From the NCBI RefSeq assembly GCF_002205895.1, contig NZ_NJDE01000010.1, positions 186,001-250,000 on the forward strand: a stretch of DNA of 64,000 nucleotides, written 5' to 3'. Below are positions 45,445 to 54,896 of the stretch, in pieces. This DNA is from Saccharibacillus sp. O23. Its GTDB lineage: Bacteria; Bacillota; Bacilli; Paenibacillales; Paenibacillaceae. Made by a program: the position numbers and the translations under genes. Numbering within the stretch: position 1 is the stretch's first letter; each line of letters opens with the position of its first letter. The notes beneath the pieces are model-generated. The model did not search any database and was not told the DNA's origin. It saw only the letters and a program-made list of their open reading frames with translations.

Positions 45445-47397
45445 ATGAGTACGGAATATGGAAATATTCCGGAGGAAACGATCGATGCCGTGCTGACCCA
45501 GCACGATATCGTCGAGACGGTGGGCAGATATGTTCATCTGACCAAACAGGGAAAGTACATGAAAGGCCTGTGTCCGTTCCATTCCGAAAAGACCCCTTCT
45601 TTTACGGTGACGCCGGATCGTCAGATCTTCTACTGCTACGGCTGCGGCATGGGGGGCAACGCCATCAAATTCAGGATGGAAATCGAAGGACTATCCTTCC
45701 CCGAGGCCGTGAAGATCATGGCGGAGGAATCGCATATTGCCGTTCCGAATTCGGGAGGCAAAGCGGAATCTCCTCAGGACCGAGAAACCGGACGTCTCCT
45801 TCAGGCTTACGAATGGAGCGAAAAATTCTATCACTTTCTGTTGAAAAACACCGAACACGGCCGTCCCGCATTGGAATATCTGCGCGGCCGGGGGATCGGA
45901 GACAAGCTCATCGACCATTTCCGCATCGGCTTCGCGCCGGACCGTTGGGATACGCTGGTTCAATTTCTGGACAAACGTTCTTTCGATCTGGCGGAGATGG
46001 AGAAAGGCGGTTTGATTTCCGCAAGGCAAAGCGGCGACGGATACGTCGATCGGTTCCGCGGCCGCATCATGTTTCCGATCGCCAACCGAAGCGGCAAGAC
46101 CATCGCTTTCGCCGGACGGATTCTGGGTGAAGGGCATCCCAAATACGTGAACTCGCCGGAAAGTCGGCTGTTCAACAAAAGCCGGGTATTGTACAACTTC
46201 GATCAGGCGCGCGGCGCGATCCGCAAACAGCGTCAAGCCGTATTGTTCGAAGGTTACGGCGACGTGATCGCCGCTTGGGAAGCGGGCGTGCATAACGGCA
46301 TCGCGACGATGGGCACATCGTTGACGGAGCAGCACGCCGCGATGATCAAGACCACGGCGGACGAAGTGCTTGTCTGCTACGACGGCGACAACGCGGGCCA
46401 GAACGCCGCGCTCAAAAGCATTCCGATTCTGGAACAAGCCGGACTGCAGGTCAAGATCGCGATGCTGCCGCCGGGCGTCGATCCGGACGATTATATCCGA
46501 TCGAACGGGGGCGAGCGATTCGTCCGTCAGGTGGTGGAAGAAGCCGCTTCGACGACCAAATTCCGCCTTTCGAATCTGCGCCGCGGCTACAAGCTCAACG
46601 AAGAAAGCGGACGCGTGGATTACGCGAAAGCTGCGCTTCCCGTCATCGCGGCGCTTTCTTCGCCGACGGAGCGGGAAGTCTATCTGCGAGAACTGTCTTC
46701 CGAAGTCGACGTCTCGTTCGAGAGCCTTAAGCAGGACTGCAACCTGATCCGTCAGGAACAGCACCGCCCGGCTCCCGGCCAAGACGATCCGGGTCCCGCT
46801 TATTCCGGACCTCAGCCGGGAGAACGCGGTCAATACGGCGGAAGATCGCAAGGCAAGCGCAGCGATTACGCGAACAAAGGCGGCTACAGGAAAGGCGGCT
46901 TCGGCGGAGGTCAACAGAACGCCGCGCCCGAAGACGACTTCTTTCGGCAGGACCGGCGTTCGCGGCCTAACCGCGATCTGCTGCCCGCCCATCAGACCGC
47001 CGAGCGGCGGCTTCTGTTCCTGATGCTTCAGGACCGGCAGGCTTCGGATTATGTGGCGGAACGTCTCGGAGACGAATTCAACGTTGCCGAGCATGCGGCG
47101 ATCGCGGCTTATCTGTACGCTTTTTACGCCCAGGACCGAGAGCCGGACAGCAGCCGTTTCATCGCTTCTTTGCAGGACGAGAAACTGGAGAAGATCGTCA
47201 GTTCCATCGCGATGACGGAAGGCCCCCGCGAGTGGAACGAGCAGGTGCTCGACGACTGCATTCGCGAAGTACGCAAAGTCCCGCGCCTGCAAGGCATCGA
47301 ACGCAAGCGCGAGGAAATGATGCGCGCCGAGAAAGACGGGGATTTCCTGTTGGCCGCTCAAATCGCAAGTGAAATCATAGCCCTGGAAAGACAGTAA
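45445..47397 (+). CDS. dnaG: DNA primase DnaG
   Basis: This 650-residue primase has an N-terminal zinc-binding domain (C43, H46, C64, C67, in GLCPFH and FYCYGCG). The TOPRIM core has [14 protein letters not shown] and [13 protein letters not shown], with the metal-binding acidic residues. A C-terminal DnaB-interacting domain starts near [19 protein letters not shown]. Between core and tail lies an unusual Gly/Gln/Arg/Pro-rich linker of about 65 residues (about 442-505). ATG 45445 is chosen over the in-frame GTG at 45436 because AAGGTGG precedes it. It is 44 bases before sigA. Confidence 0.96.
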   Translation: MSTEYGNIPEETIDAVLTQHDIVETVGRYVHLTKQGKYMKGLCPFHSEKTPSFTVTPDRQIFYCYGCGMGGNAIKFRMEIEGLSFPEAVKIMAEESHIAVPNSGGKAESPQDRETGRLLQAYEWSEKFYHFLLKNTEHGRPALEYLRGRGIGDKLIDHFRIGFAPDRWDTLVQFLDKRSFDLAEMEKGGLISARQSGDGYVDRFRGRIMFPIANRSGKTIAFAGRILGEGHPKYVNSPESRLFNKSRVLYNFDQARGAIRKQRQAVLFEGYGDVIAAWEAGVHNGIATMGTSLTEQHAAMIKTTADEVLVCYDGDNAGQNAALKSIPILEQAGLQVKIAMLPPGVDPDDYIRSNGGERFVRQVVEEAASTTKFRLSNLRRGYKLNEESGRVDYAKAALPVIAALSSPTEREVYLRELSSEVDVSFESLKQDCNLIRQEQHRPAPGQDDPGPAYSGPQPGERGQYGGRSQGKRSDYANKGGYRKGGFGGGQQNAAPEDDFFRQDRRSRPNRDLLPAHQTAERRLLFLMLQDRQASDYVAERLGDEFNVAEHAAIAAYLYAFYAQDREPDSSRFIASLQDEKLEKIVSSIAMTEGPREWNEQVLDDCIREVRKVPRLQGIERKREEMMRAEKDGDFLLAAQIASEIIALERQ

Positions 47398-47441
47398 CGA
47401 ACAAGCATCGGGTTCGAATTCCGGGGAGGAGGGAGTCTAGA

Positions 47442-48569
47442 ATGGCGAACGAGCAACATACGGAATTGGAAGGCGAACTGACCCTTGACCAGGTGAAGGA
47501 GCAGCTGATCGAACTCGGCAAGAAGAGATCCCAGCTCAGCTACAAAGAGATTGCCGATAAGTTGTCGCCGTTCGATCAAGACCCTGAGCAAATCGACGAA
47601 TTCTACGAACAGCTCGGAGATCTGGGGATCGAGGTAGGAGACGAGAGCGACGAGGAAGAAGAACGCGCCCGTCCGCGAAACGAACAGGAGGACGGCGAGG
47701 AATCCGAATTCGAAGACGACCTTGCGCTTCCGCCGGGCATCAAGATCAACGATCCTGTGCGCATGTATCTCAAAGAGATCGGGCGGGTTCCCCTGCTCTC
47801 CGCAGACGACGAAGTCGAACTGGCGAAACGGATCAAGGAAGGCGACGAAGAAGCCAAACGCCGTTTGGCGGAAGCCAACCTTCGGTTGGTCGTCAGCATC
47901 GCCAAGCGTTACGTCGGACGGGGCATGTTATTCTTGGATCTGATTCAAGAAGGCAACATGGGCCTGATCAAAGCGGTAGAGAAGTTCGACTATAAGAAGG
48001 GCTTCAAATTCAGTACGTACGCCACTTGGTGGATTCGTCAGGCGATTACCCGGGCGATCGCCGATCAGGCCCGTACGATTCGGATTCCCGTGCATATGGT
48101 CGAGACGATCAACAAGCTGATCCGCGTATCGCGTCAACTGCTGCAAGAATACGGACGAGAACCTTCGCCGGAAGAGATCGCGGCCGAGATGGAACTCAGC
48201 GTGGAGAAGGTTCGGGAGATCATGAAGATCGCTCAAGAGCCGGTCTCGCTGGAGACTCCGATCGGCGAAGAAGACGACTCGCATCTGGGCGACTTCATCG
48301 AAGACCAAGAAGCGCTGGCTCCGGCGGACGCCGCGGCTTACGAACTGCTCAAAGAGCAGCTCGAAGACGTGCTGGATACGCTCACGGACCGCGAAGAGAA
48401 CGTGCTCCGGCTCCGTTTCGGGCTGGACGACGGCCGAACCCGCACGTTGGAAGAAGTCGGCAAAGTATTCGGGGTTACGCGCGAACGGATTCGTCAGATC
48501 GAAGCGAAGGCTCTGCGCAAACTCCGTCACCCGAGCCGAAGCAAACGCCTCAAAGATTTCCTCGAATAG
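47442..48569 (+). CDS. sigA: Primary RNA polymerase sigma factor SigA (RpoD)
   Basis: This 375-residue sigma-70 protein has an N-terminal region 1.1 (about 10-75), an acidic linker and region 1.2 [28 protein letters not shown]. Region 2 reads [27 protein letters not shown] and [35 protein letters not shown]. Regions 3 and 4 include [47 protein letters not shown]. The length matches B. subtilis SigA (371). It follows dnaG in the classical macromolecular-synthesis operon, although rpsU is elsewhere. GGAGGAGGGAG precedes the ATG. Confidence 0.98.
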   Translation: MANEQHTELEGELTLDQVKEQLIELGKKRSQLSYKEIADKLSPFDQDPEQIDEFYEQLGDLGIEVGDESDEEEERARPRNEQEDGEESEFEDDLALPPGIKINDPVRMYLKEIGRVPLLSADDEVELAKRIKEGDEEAKRRLAEANLRLVVSIAKRYVGRGMLFLDLIQEGNMGLIKAVEKFDYKKGFKFSTYATWWIRQAITRAIADQARTIRIPVHMVETINKLIRVSRQLLQEYGREPSPEEIAAEMELSVEKVREIMKIAQEPVSLETPIGEEDDSHLGDFIEDQEALAPADAAAYELLKEQLEDVLDTLTDREENVLRLRFGLDDGRTRTLEEVGKVFGVTRERIRQIEAKALRKLRHPSRSKRLKDFLE

Positions 48570-48622
48570 TGCGTATCGACCGAATCGGAAGCGGAAACGA
48601 ACCCGAACAGGCCGTGCAACCG

Positions 48623-48652
48623 ACCGCCGGAGCTTGATTCCGGCGGTTTTTG
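48623..48652 (+). terminator. Terminator after sigA
   Basis: ACCGCCGGA pairs with CCGGCGGT across an eight-base loop, followed by T residues. Confidence 0.88.
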
Positions 48653-48762
48653 CGCGAGCGTTCCGCCGGTTCGATTCCGTAATATGCCTGCCTGCTTAAT
48701 CGGAGCGAAGCGATCTGCCGATATAAGAATGAGAACGGCTTCAACCCGAAGGAGGAGCGCTT

Positions 48763-49596
48763 TTGGAACGGGAAAAAAAGAAAATTATTATTACGGAGAT
48801 CGAAAATTGGCGCAAAAGCAAACTTTTGCCCGAACATTACTGCGATTTTTTGTTAAACTTATATGATGACGAAGCGACGCAGAAGAAAAAGAGCACGCTG
48901 TCGATCAATGCTTTGCAGCAAGGCAACTTTAAGCTGTGGGCGTTGTCGTTCGTCACCGTGGCGCTGCTCAGCCTGATCGGATTCTATTTTCCGATCTTGG
49001 ACTGGCCTTTTCAACTTGCGGCAATCGCCGCGCTGGTGTCGTTCTGTTACGGGCTTGGTACATACGCCGGAGGAAGAGCCTGGATGGGCGGCATGGGCGC
49101 GCAGCTTCTCTACGGGGTCGGCAGTTTGGTCATGCTCGGCCTCGGGATCTGGATGATCCGATTGAACGGATGGCCCGAAGAAATCGCGTTGTTGGGACTG
49201 ATCGCGTCCTGCGCGGTCGTCTGGTTGACGGTCGGGATGATCGTGCCGAGCGGCCTGCTGCATTACAGCGGTTGGGGCGCGCTGATTCTGCTGTATGCCA
49301 AATTCTTCGGGCAGATGAATCCGGATGCTTCTTGGCCGATGCTGCAGCTGCTGTGGATTCCGCTCGGCGCGCTGATGCTGTGGCTGAGCTGGCTTGCCCA
49401 TCACAAAGCGAAGCGTTTCGCTTCGATCTATTTCGCGGTCGGCATGACGCTCTGGTTCATGCCGGAGCTCGACGACCTGCTGCTGCGCCATAACGCGCCG
49501 GAAGGGATCATTCTGTACATTCTCGGCAAGTTGGCGCTGGCGTTCATCTTCTTGTTTATCTGGCGAAAAAAATGGATTGCGTGGGTGTCTGTATGA
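48763..49596 (+). CDS. Polytopic membrane protein between sigA and trmK
   Basis: This 277-residue protein has a basic, soluble head (KKKIIITEIENWRKSKLLPEHYCDFLLNLYDDE) of about 55 residues. Roughly eight hydrophobic helices follow. The head resembles the short N-terminal helices of DUF2157-type membrane proteins (an IENWxxSKLLPxxYCDFLLNLY pattern), but I cannot assign a function. The start is TTG after AAGGAGGAG. The stop overlaps the trmK start (ATGA), so the two are coupled. Confidence 0.78.
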   Translation: MEREKKKIIITEIENWRKSKLLPEHYCDFLLNLYDDEATQKKKSTLSINALQQGNFKLWALSFVTVALLSLIGFYFPILDWPFQLAAIAALVSFCYGLGTYAGGRAWMGGMGAQLLYGVGSLVMLGLGIWMIRLNGWPEEIALLGLIASCAVVWLTVGMIVPSGLLHYSGWGALILLYAKFFGQMNPDASWPMLQLLWIPLGALMLWLSWLAHHKAKRFASIYFAVGMTLWFMPELDDLLLRHNAPEGIILYILGKLALAFIFLFIWRKKWIAWVSV

Positions 49597-50372
49597 AATT
49601 ATCTCAACGTTTGAACACGATTTGCGAAATGATTCCGCCGGGCAGCCGCTTGGCGGACATCGGTTCCGATCACGCGCTGCTGCCGACGTACGCGGTGTCG
49701 CAAGGAAGAGCCGCGTTCGCGATAGCCGGCGAAGTGAACCGGGGACCTTACGATGCGGCTTCCCGCCAAGTGGCGGAAGCCGGTCTCAAAGAAAAGATCG
49801 CGGTTCGGCTCGGCGACGGTTTGGCCGCGATTCGCGCGGGCGAAGTCGACGTCATCACGATTGCCGGAATGGGCGGCGCCTTGATCGTGCGCATTCTGAC
49901 CGAAGGCAAAGACAAGCTTGAAGGCGTCAAGCGCCTCATCTTGCAGCCTAACGTCGGAGAAGATCTGGTTCGCCGCTGGCTGCTGAGCGAAGGTTGGATG
50001 TTGACCGGCGAGCAGATTCTCGAAGAAGAAGGCAAAATTTACGAAGTGCTGACGGCCGATCGCGGAGAGTCCGCCGAACAAGTTCGCGAACATCGCGATC
50101 GTCTGTACGCGGAGATCGAAATCGGAGAACCGCCGATCACTCTGGGCCGCGAACGGCTACTTGATTTCGGTCCTTTTCTGGCGCGCGAAGCTTCGGACGT
50201 ATTCCGCGAAAAATGGACCGGAGAAATCGCCAAGCTCGAGCGGGTGGCCGGTTCGATGGGACGCTCGGAAAGCGAAGACGCGCGCGGCAAAAAAGAAGCG
50301 TTGGAGCGCCATATTCAATTTTTGAAGGAGGTGCTGGCATGCTTGCCAAAGGACAAACCGTCATCCAATTGA
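49593..50372 (+). CDS. trmK: tRNA (adenine22-N1)-methyltransferase TrmK
   Basis: This 259-residue class I methyltransferase forms m1A22 in Gram-positive tRNAs. LADIGSDHALLPTYAV is the SAM loop; AGEVNRGPYDAA, RLGDGLAAI, ITIAGMGGALIVRIL and LILQPNVGEDLVRRWL are further family motifs. A coiled-coil-like C-terminal region follows. The ATG at 49593 is selected over the frame's earlier ATG at 49572 because the protein family begins MKLSQRL. It overlaps nif3 by about 34 bases. Confidence 0.94.
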   Translation: MKLSQRLNTICEMIPPGSRLADIGSDHALLPTYAVSQGRAAFAIAGEVNRGPYDAASRQVAEAGLKEKIAVRLGDGLAAIRAGEVDVITIAGMGGALIVRILTEGKDKLEGVKRLILQPNVGEDLVRRWLLSEGWMLTGEQILEEEGKIYEVLTADRGESAEQVREHRDRLYAEIEIGEPPITLGRERLLDFGPFLAREASDVFREKWTGEIAKLERVAGSMGRSESEDARGKKEALERHIQFLKEVLACLPKDKPSSN

Positions 50373-51454
50373 TGGAGAAATTCGCGCCCAAATCGCTGGC
50401 CGTCGAAAACGACAAGATCGGGCTCCAGCTCGGCACGCTCGATAAAGAGATTTCCAAAGTCTTGGTCGCGCTCGACGTGACGCACGAAGTGGTCGACGAA
50501 GCGATCGCGCTGGGCGCGAATCTGATCGTCGCGCATCACGCGATCATTTTCCGGCCTCTCGCGAACCTGCGTACCGATACGCCGATGGGCGGCTTATACG
50601 AAAAATTGATCAAGAACGACATCGCCGTTTATATCAGCCATACCAATCTGGACGTGGCGGAAGGCGGCATGAACGACTGGATGGCCGAATTGGCCGGCAT
50701 CGTGCAGCCGAAGCCGTTGGAAGAATTGCAGAGCGAATCGCTGTTCAAGTTGGTCGTCTACGTGCCCGCGACCCATCACCGCAGCGTGCTCGACGCGATC
50801 TTGGCGGCGGGAGCGGGCGTGATCGGCGATTATTCGCATTGCAGCTTCAGCACCGAAGGAACCGGAACCTTCCTGCCGGGAAGCGGCACGAATCCGCATA
50901 TCGGAACTCCCGGCCGATTGGAGCGTACGGAAGAGATCCGCATCGAAACCGTGCTGACGGAAAGCGTTCGATCCAAAGCGGTACAGGCGATGATCAAAGC
51001 CCACCCTTACGAAGAAGTCGCTTACGACCTCTACGCGCTCGAGCAGAAAGGCAAAGCTTACGGCCTCGGCCGGATCGGCAAGTTGGCCGAGCCGAAGACG
51101 TTGGCGGAATTGACCGAGATCGTCAAAAAAGGCTTCGACGTTCCGGCGGCCCGGGTGGTCGGCGATCCGGATCGTCTCGTCAAAAAAGCGGCCGTGCTGG
51201 GCGGATCGGGAAGCCGATACATCCATCACGCGATTCGGCAGGGCGCGGACGTGCTGATCACGGGCGATATCGATTACCATACCGCGCACGACGCGTTGAT
51301 GGCCGGTCTCGCGATTATCGATCCGGGGCATAATTCGGAGAAAATCATGAAACGCGAAGTGGCGAAACTGCTCGGCGGGATGCTGGCGGATAGCGGCAGC
51401 GACACGACCGTCCACGCTTCGCGGCCGAACACGGAACCTTTCCGTTTCGCGTGA
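50339..51454 (+). CDS. Nif3-like dinuclear metal-centre protein (YqfO type)
   Basis: This 371-residue protein has the Nif3 N-terminal half with LIVAHHAIIFRPL and ISHTNLDVAEGGMNDWMAE, whose histidines and aspartate bind two metals. A PII-like insertion domain (about 130-235) contains LFKLVVYVPATHHRSVLDAI and KAHPYEEVAYDLYALEQ. The C-terminal half has VLITGDIDYHTAHDALMAGLAIIDPGHNSEKIM. The function of the family is uncertain. ATG 50339 follows AAGGAGGTG, inside the end of trmK. The trmK-nif3 pairing is conserved in Bacillales. Confidence 0.93.
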   Translation: MLAKGQTVIQLMEKFAPKSLAVENDKIGLQLGTLDKEISKVLVALDVTHEVVDEAIALGANLIVAHHAIIFRPLANLRTDTPMGGLYEKLIKNDIAVYISHTNLDVAEGGMNDWMAELAGIVQPKPLEELQSESLFKLVVYVPATHHRSVLDAILAAGAGVIGDYSHCSFSTEGTGTFLPGSGTNPHIGTPGRLERTEEIRIETVLTESVRSKAVQAMIKAHPYEEVAYDLYALEQKGKAYGLGRIGKLAEPKTLAELTEIVKKGFDVPAARVVGDPDRLVKKAAVLGGSGSRYIHHAIRQGADVLITGDIDYHTAHDALMAGLAIIDPGHNSEKIMKREVAKLLGGMLADSGSDTTVHASRPNTEPFRFA

Positions 51455-51464
51455 AACAAAAGTC

Positions 51465-51493
51465 TTGTCACCGTTGTCGATTTGCGATATACT
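51465..51493 (+). promoter_or_regulatory. Promoter of rnpB
   Basis: TTGTCA (51465-51470), 17 bases, TATACT (51488-51493), placing the transcript start at the first base of P1. Confidence 0.8.
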
Positions 51494-51500
51494 ATTAGCC

Positions 51501-51930
51501 GTTGCTTAAGGAAAGTTTAACAGACAATCGCCGGTGTCGCGTAAGGCGGCACGGGAGGAAAGTCCGGGCTTCGCAGGGCAGGATGCTGGATAACGTCCAG
51601 TCAGCGCGAGCTGAAGGATTAGTGCCACAGAAATGGACCGCCGATGGCCGCCTCCGGGCGTGCACAGGTAAGGGTGGAACCGGAGTGTAAGAGACTCCGA
51701 GGGGCGCTGGTGACTTCGTCCCTGGTAAACCCCATCCGAAGCAAGACCTAAAGAAACGCGGTTTCCGGCTTGCCGGGAACGGCCCTTGCCCGGGGTGCGT
51801 TTAGGTTGGTCGCTCGAGCCGTTTAGCAATAAACGGCCTAGACAGATGATTGTCGCTCGCAGCGGGAGGGTAGTTCCCGTTATCACCGCAAAGCAGCACA
51901 GAACCCGGCTTACGGTAAACTTTCCGCACT
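51501..51930 (+). ncRNA. rnpB: RNase P RNA, class B
   Basis: This RNA is the catalytic component of RNase P, which matures tRNA 5' ends. The universal core is present as GAGGAAAGTCCGGGCT (about 51555-51570) near the 5' end. Its partner is ACAGAACCCGGCTTAC near 51898-51913. P1 is formed by GGAAAGTTTA and TAAACTTTCC, giving the ends used here to within a few bases. The overall size (about 430) and insertion pattern fit the Bacillus type (B). Confidence 0.95.
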
Positions 51931-51981
51931 GATGCAACTTGCAAACCTTGAGGATTCTTTTGCACGAACAATCCCATTGGC

Positions 51982-52022
51982 GGCGCCTTTTCCCTTTTCG
52001 ATGAGGGAGAAGGCGCCTTTTT
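51982..52022 (+). terminator. Terminator after rnpB
   Basis: GGCGCCTTTTCCC pairs with GGGAGAAGGCGCC around a TTTTCGAT loop, then five T residues. Confidence 0.92.
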
Positions 52023-52315
52023 GCATCCAGCGGATCGACGGGATCGTCGGCTTCGGAGCGTCAAGGCTGCGTTTGGCCGGTCGGGCATCGGTTAAGTAGT
52101 AATTAGATCCTGTACGAAGCCCGCTTTTTTCGAAGACGCGTTATGAAAACTAGGAGAAAGAGACTTATAGCTATTTTTTATAGCCCTTCTTTAGGGAGGG
52201 CTGACGGATGCTTTTGTACAAATTTTATGCTACGATGGACGGAGCAGGGACAGGGTTTGCAGGGAAGCCCGCTTCGCGCATCCGCGCGATCACATACCAA
52301 GGGGGAAACGCCGTT

Positions 52316-52816
52316 ATGTCAGCGCCTAACGTACAGAAATTGTGTGAATCGACGAGAGAAAAGTTGAAAACCGCTATCGTGAGAATCGAAGCCTTTTTGA
52401 ATGAATATTCGCTGCCTCAGCTTGCGGAGTCTCAAGAAGAGGAAGAAGTGGCTTATTACAAAGGATTTTTGTCCGATCTTCGCTATCTGCTCGTATTCTC
52501 GGAAAGTTCTTCGGAAAAAATCGGCGTTCTGCTGCGTCGCGCGAACTTCGACGTGAATTCCGCGGAAGACACGCTGTACAAGGTCTACCATAATGTAGTG
52601 AACAGCTTCTTCTATCCGAAAAACGAAAGTTACGCCGAAGACGGCCGTTACGCGTATACCGGTCAAGAAGCCATTCGTTTCCGCAGATCGATCCATGCGG
52701 CGGCGCGCGAAGTCGTGCTGGACGTCACCAAGACTTACGAAGAACTGCGCGACGACCTGGATTATTACGAAAGCGATTATCTGAGCCAGCGCCGCATGAG
52801 CGCTCCGCGCTCCTAA
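52316..52816 (+). CDS. YpuI-like protein (DUF3907)
   Basis: This 166-residue soluble protein matches the pattern I recall for B. subtilis YpuI. Shared features are an EAFLN start region, YYKGFLSDLRYLLVFSE, AEDTLYKVYHNVVNSFFYPKN, DGRYAYTGQEAIRFRR and the DDLDYYESDY end. The function is unknown. The frame is open from an ATG at 52208, but ATG 52316 (after AAGGGGG) agrees with the family start. The 293-base gap from 52023 holds only a short dyad AGCCCT/AGGGCT (about 52181-52201). Confidence 0.83.
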   Translation: MSAPNVQKLCESTREKLKTAIVRIEAFLNEYSLPQLAESQEEEEVAYYKGFLSDLRYLLVFSESSSEKIGVLLRRANFDVNSAEDTLYKVYHNVVNSFFYPKNESYAEDGRYAYTGQEAIRFRRSIHAAAREVVLDVTKTYEELRDDLDYYESDYLSQRRMSAPRS

Positions 52817-52846
52817 ATTCGCAAGAAAGAAAGGAGATTGCTGCCG

Positions 52847-53626
52847 ATGATTATCGATCCGAGGACGGCCAAACAGCTCATTGAGTACCAATGGATGGAC
52901 AGCCTGAATCTCGACAAGTCTTCGCTGAACAGCATGTCTCAAGGCAAGATCGACTCTTCCGTCTTTGCTACGCTGCTGCAGCAGAAGATGGAAGAGTCCG
53001 GTACCAGCTCGATCTCGGCGGAAGAGCTCATGAAGACGCTCGCGGCGATCTCGCTTCCGGCGGATCAAGTCGATTCGCTCAAACAAGGTCTTACTTCTCT
53101 GGGCGGAACTTCCGCATCGGGCGGCGCGTCTTCGCTGGACAGCTCGCCGGCCAAGATCGAGATGCCGAACGTCTCGGAACCGACCGTGCGATCGGGGACG
53201 CCGAACGCGAACGCGGCGCAGTACGCGAATATCGTTAGCGCCGCCAGTTCCAAATACGGGATTCCCGAGTCGTTGATCAACGGGATCATCGACGCGGAAT
53301 CGTCTTTTAATCCCAACGCGCAATCCGGGGCGGGAGCCAAAGGCCTGATGCAGTTGATGGACGGAACGGCCGCGGGATTGGGCGTCAAAAACTCGTTCGA
53401 TCCGGAGCAAAATATCAACGGAGGCGCCAGCTACATCGCTTCGATGCTGATCCGTTACGACGGTTCGCAGCGTCTGGCGCTGGCCGCCTATAACGCGGGA
53501 CCCGGAACGCTGCAGCGTCTGGGCATCCGCACGGAAGCGGATTTGGACGCCAAGTTCGATACGCTTCCGAGAGAAACGCAGAAATATATCGGTCGTGTCC
53601 AGACGGCGCAGGCGAAATACATTTAG
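52847..53626 (+). CDS. Lytic transglycosylase (SLT domain)
   Basis: This 259-residue protein has a C-terminal SLT lysozyme-like domain (about 130-255) with catalytic Glu in IIDAESSFNPNAQSGAGAKGLMQLM. It also has INGGASYIASMLIRY and LALAAYNAGPGTLQRLG. The N-terminal half is Ser/Ala-rich and helical, with no signal peptide, as in B. subtilis YjbJ (CwlQ). It would cleave peptidoglycan between MurNAc and GlcNAc; how it reaches the wall is unclear. ATG 52847 is preferred to TTG 52838 because AAAGGAG is ten bases before it. Its gene follows the ypuI-like gene closely. Confidence 0.87.
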   Translation: MIIDPRTAKQLIEYQWMDSLNLDKSSLNSMSQGKIDSSVFATLLQQKMEESGTSSISAEELMKTLAAISLPADQVDSLKQGLTSLGGTSASGGASSLDSSPAKIEMPNVSEPTVRSGTPNANAAQYANIVSAASSKYGIPESLINGIIDAESSFNPNAQSGAGAKGLMQLMDGTAAGLGVKNSFDPEQNINGGASYIASMLIRYDGSQRLALAAYNAGPGTLQRLGIRTEADLDAKFDTLPRETQKYIGRVQTAQAKYI

Positions 53627-53645
53627 GCCGCTCCGAGATGAGGCG

Positions 53646-53689
53646 AAGATCAAAGAGGCGAAGCGAAGCTTTCCCTTTTTGATCTTTTT
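53646..53689 (+). terminator. Terminator after the transglycosylase gene
   Basis: AAGATCAAA pairs with TTTGATCTT, with an inner AAGC/GCTT stem, followed by a T run. Confidence 0.75.
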
Positions 53690-53738
53690 GCCGTTTAAAC
53701 GGGTCGGTTAACGAAACGGAAAGAAGGGTTCTCGGTTT

Positions 53739-54893
53739 ATGCTAAATTTCGATCATGCGGCTTCGGCTCCGACTCATCCCGACGTCATTCGTACGGTCGC
53801 GGAAGTCATGGAGGCGCACAGCGGCAATCCGTCTTCGATTCATCGCGGCGGTCAAGCGGCGTCGAAGCTGCTGGAACGTTCGCGGGAAGTATGCGCGGCC
53901 GCGCTCGGAGGCGTCAAGCCGGGCGAAGTCGTATTTACGTCCGGAGCGACGGAAAGCAATAATCTGGCGATCAAAGGCTCGCTGCTCGGACGAAAAGACG
54001 GGCGCGTCCATATCGTTACGACGCAGATCGAACATGCTTCGGTCACCGAAAGCTGCCTTCAGCTCGAAGAGTTGGGATTCGAAACGACTTTCGTGCAGCC
54101 GGAAGCCGACGGTACGGTCTCGGCAGAGAAAGTGCTGGCCGCGCTGCGGGAAGACACGGCGCTGGTCAGCGTGATGCACGTCAATAACGAAACGGGAGCG
54201 GTGCAGCCGGTCGAAGAGATCGCCCGCGCGGTGAAACTGCGCGATGCGCGCGTTAGGGTCCATGTGGACGGCGTGCAAGGCTTCGGGCGGGCAGGATTGG
54301 AACTGCAAGCGTCGGCGATCGATCTGTACAGCGTCTCGGCGCACAAAGTCCGCGGGCCGCGAGGCGTCGGTCTGCTGTTCGTGCGCGAAGGCGTAAGATT
54401 GTTTCCGCTGCTGACGGGCGGAGGCCAAGAGAGAGGGCTGCGCGCGGGAACGGAAAATCTCGCTTCGATCGTGGGCGCCGCCAAAGCGTTCCGCATGGCT
54501 GCGGAAGATCGGGTGCCGCGCGCCGAGCGCATGACGGAGCTTCGCGAAGAATTGATCGCCGAAGTGCGTAGGCATGACGTGTTGACGCTTACGGAACCGA
54601 AGATTTCGGCTCCGCATATCGTGCATTTTACGTTTCCGGGCTTGAAATCCCAGGTTATTCTGCATACGCTTGAAGAGCTGGGCATGCTGGTGTCGGCGCA
54701 GTCCGCCTGCGCGGCCAAGACCGAGAAGCCCAGCCGGGTCTTAAGCGCGATGGGACGAAGCCGCGAACATGCGACGTCCGGAATCCGCATAAGCCTGGGC
54801 GACGAACATACAAGCCGGGACGTGCGCCTGTTGGCGGACGCGCTGGATAAAGCGGTTCGCCGATTGGCGCCGCTTGAGGGGAGAAAAAGATAA
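53739..54893 (+). CDS. Cysteine desulfurase (NifS/IscS family, thiI partner)
   Basis: This 384-residue PLP enzyme has FTSGATESNNLAIKG, MHVNNETGAVQPVEEI, the PLP lysine in VSAHKVRGPRGVGLLF and RAGTENLASIVGAA. The catalytic cysteine is in SAQSACAAKTEKPSRVL. It releases sulfur from cysteine. Position directly before thiI matches B. subtilis nifZ, which supplies sulfur for 4-thiouridine. The stop is three bases before the thiI start. Confidence 0.93.
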   Translation: MLNFDHAASAPTHPDVIRTVAEVMEAHSGNPSSIHRGGQAASKLLERSREVCAAALGGVKPGEVVFTSGATESNNLAIKGSLLGRKDGRVHIVTTQIEHASVTESCLQLEELGFETTFVQPEADGTVSAEKVLAALREDTALVSVMHVNNETGAVQPVEEIARAVKLRDARVRVHVDGVQGFGRAGLELQASAIDLYSVSAHKVRGPRGVGLLFVREGVRLFPLLTGGGQERGLRAGTENLASIVGAAKAFRMAAEDRVPRAERMTELREELIAEVRRHDVLTLTEPKISAPHIVHFTFPGLKSQVILHTLEELGMLVSAQSACAAKTEKPSRVLSAMGRSREHATSGIRISLGDEHTSRDVRLLADALDKAVRRLAPLEGRKR

Positions 54894-54896
54894 CGA

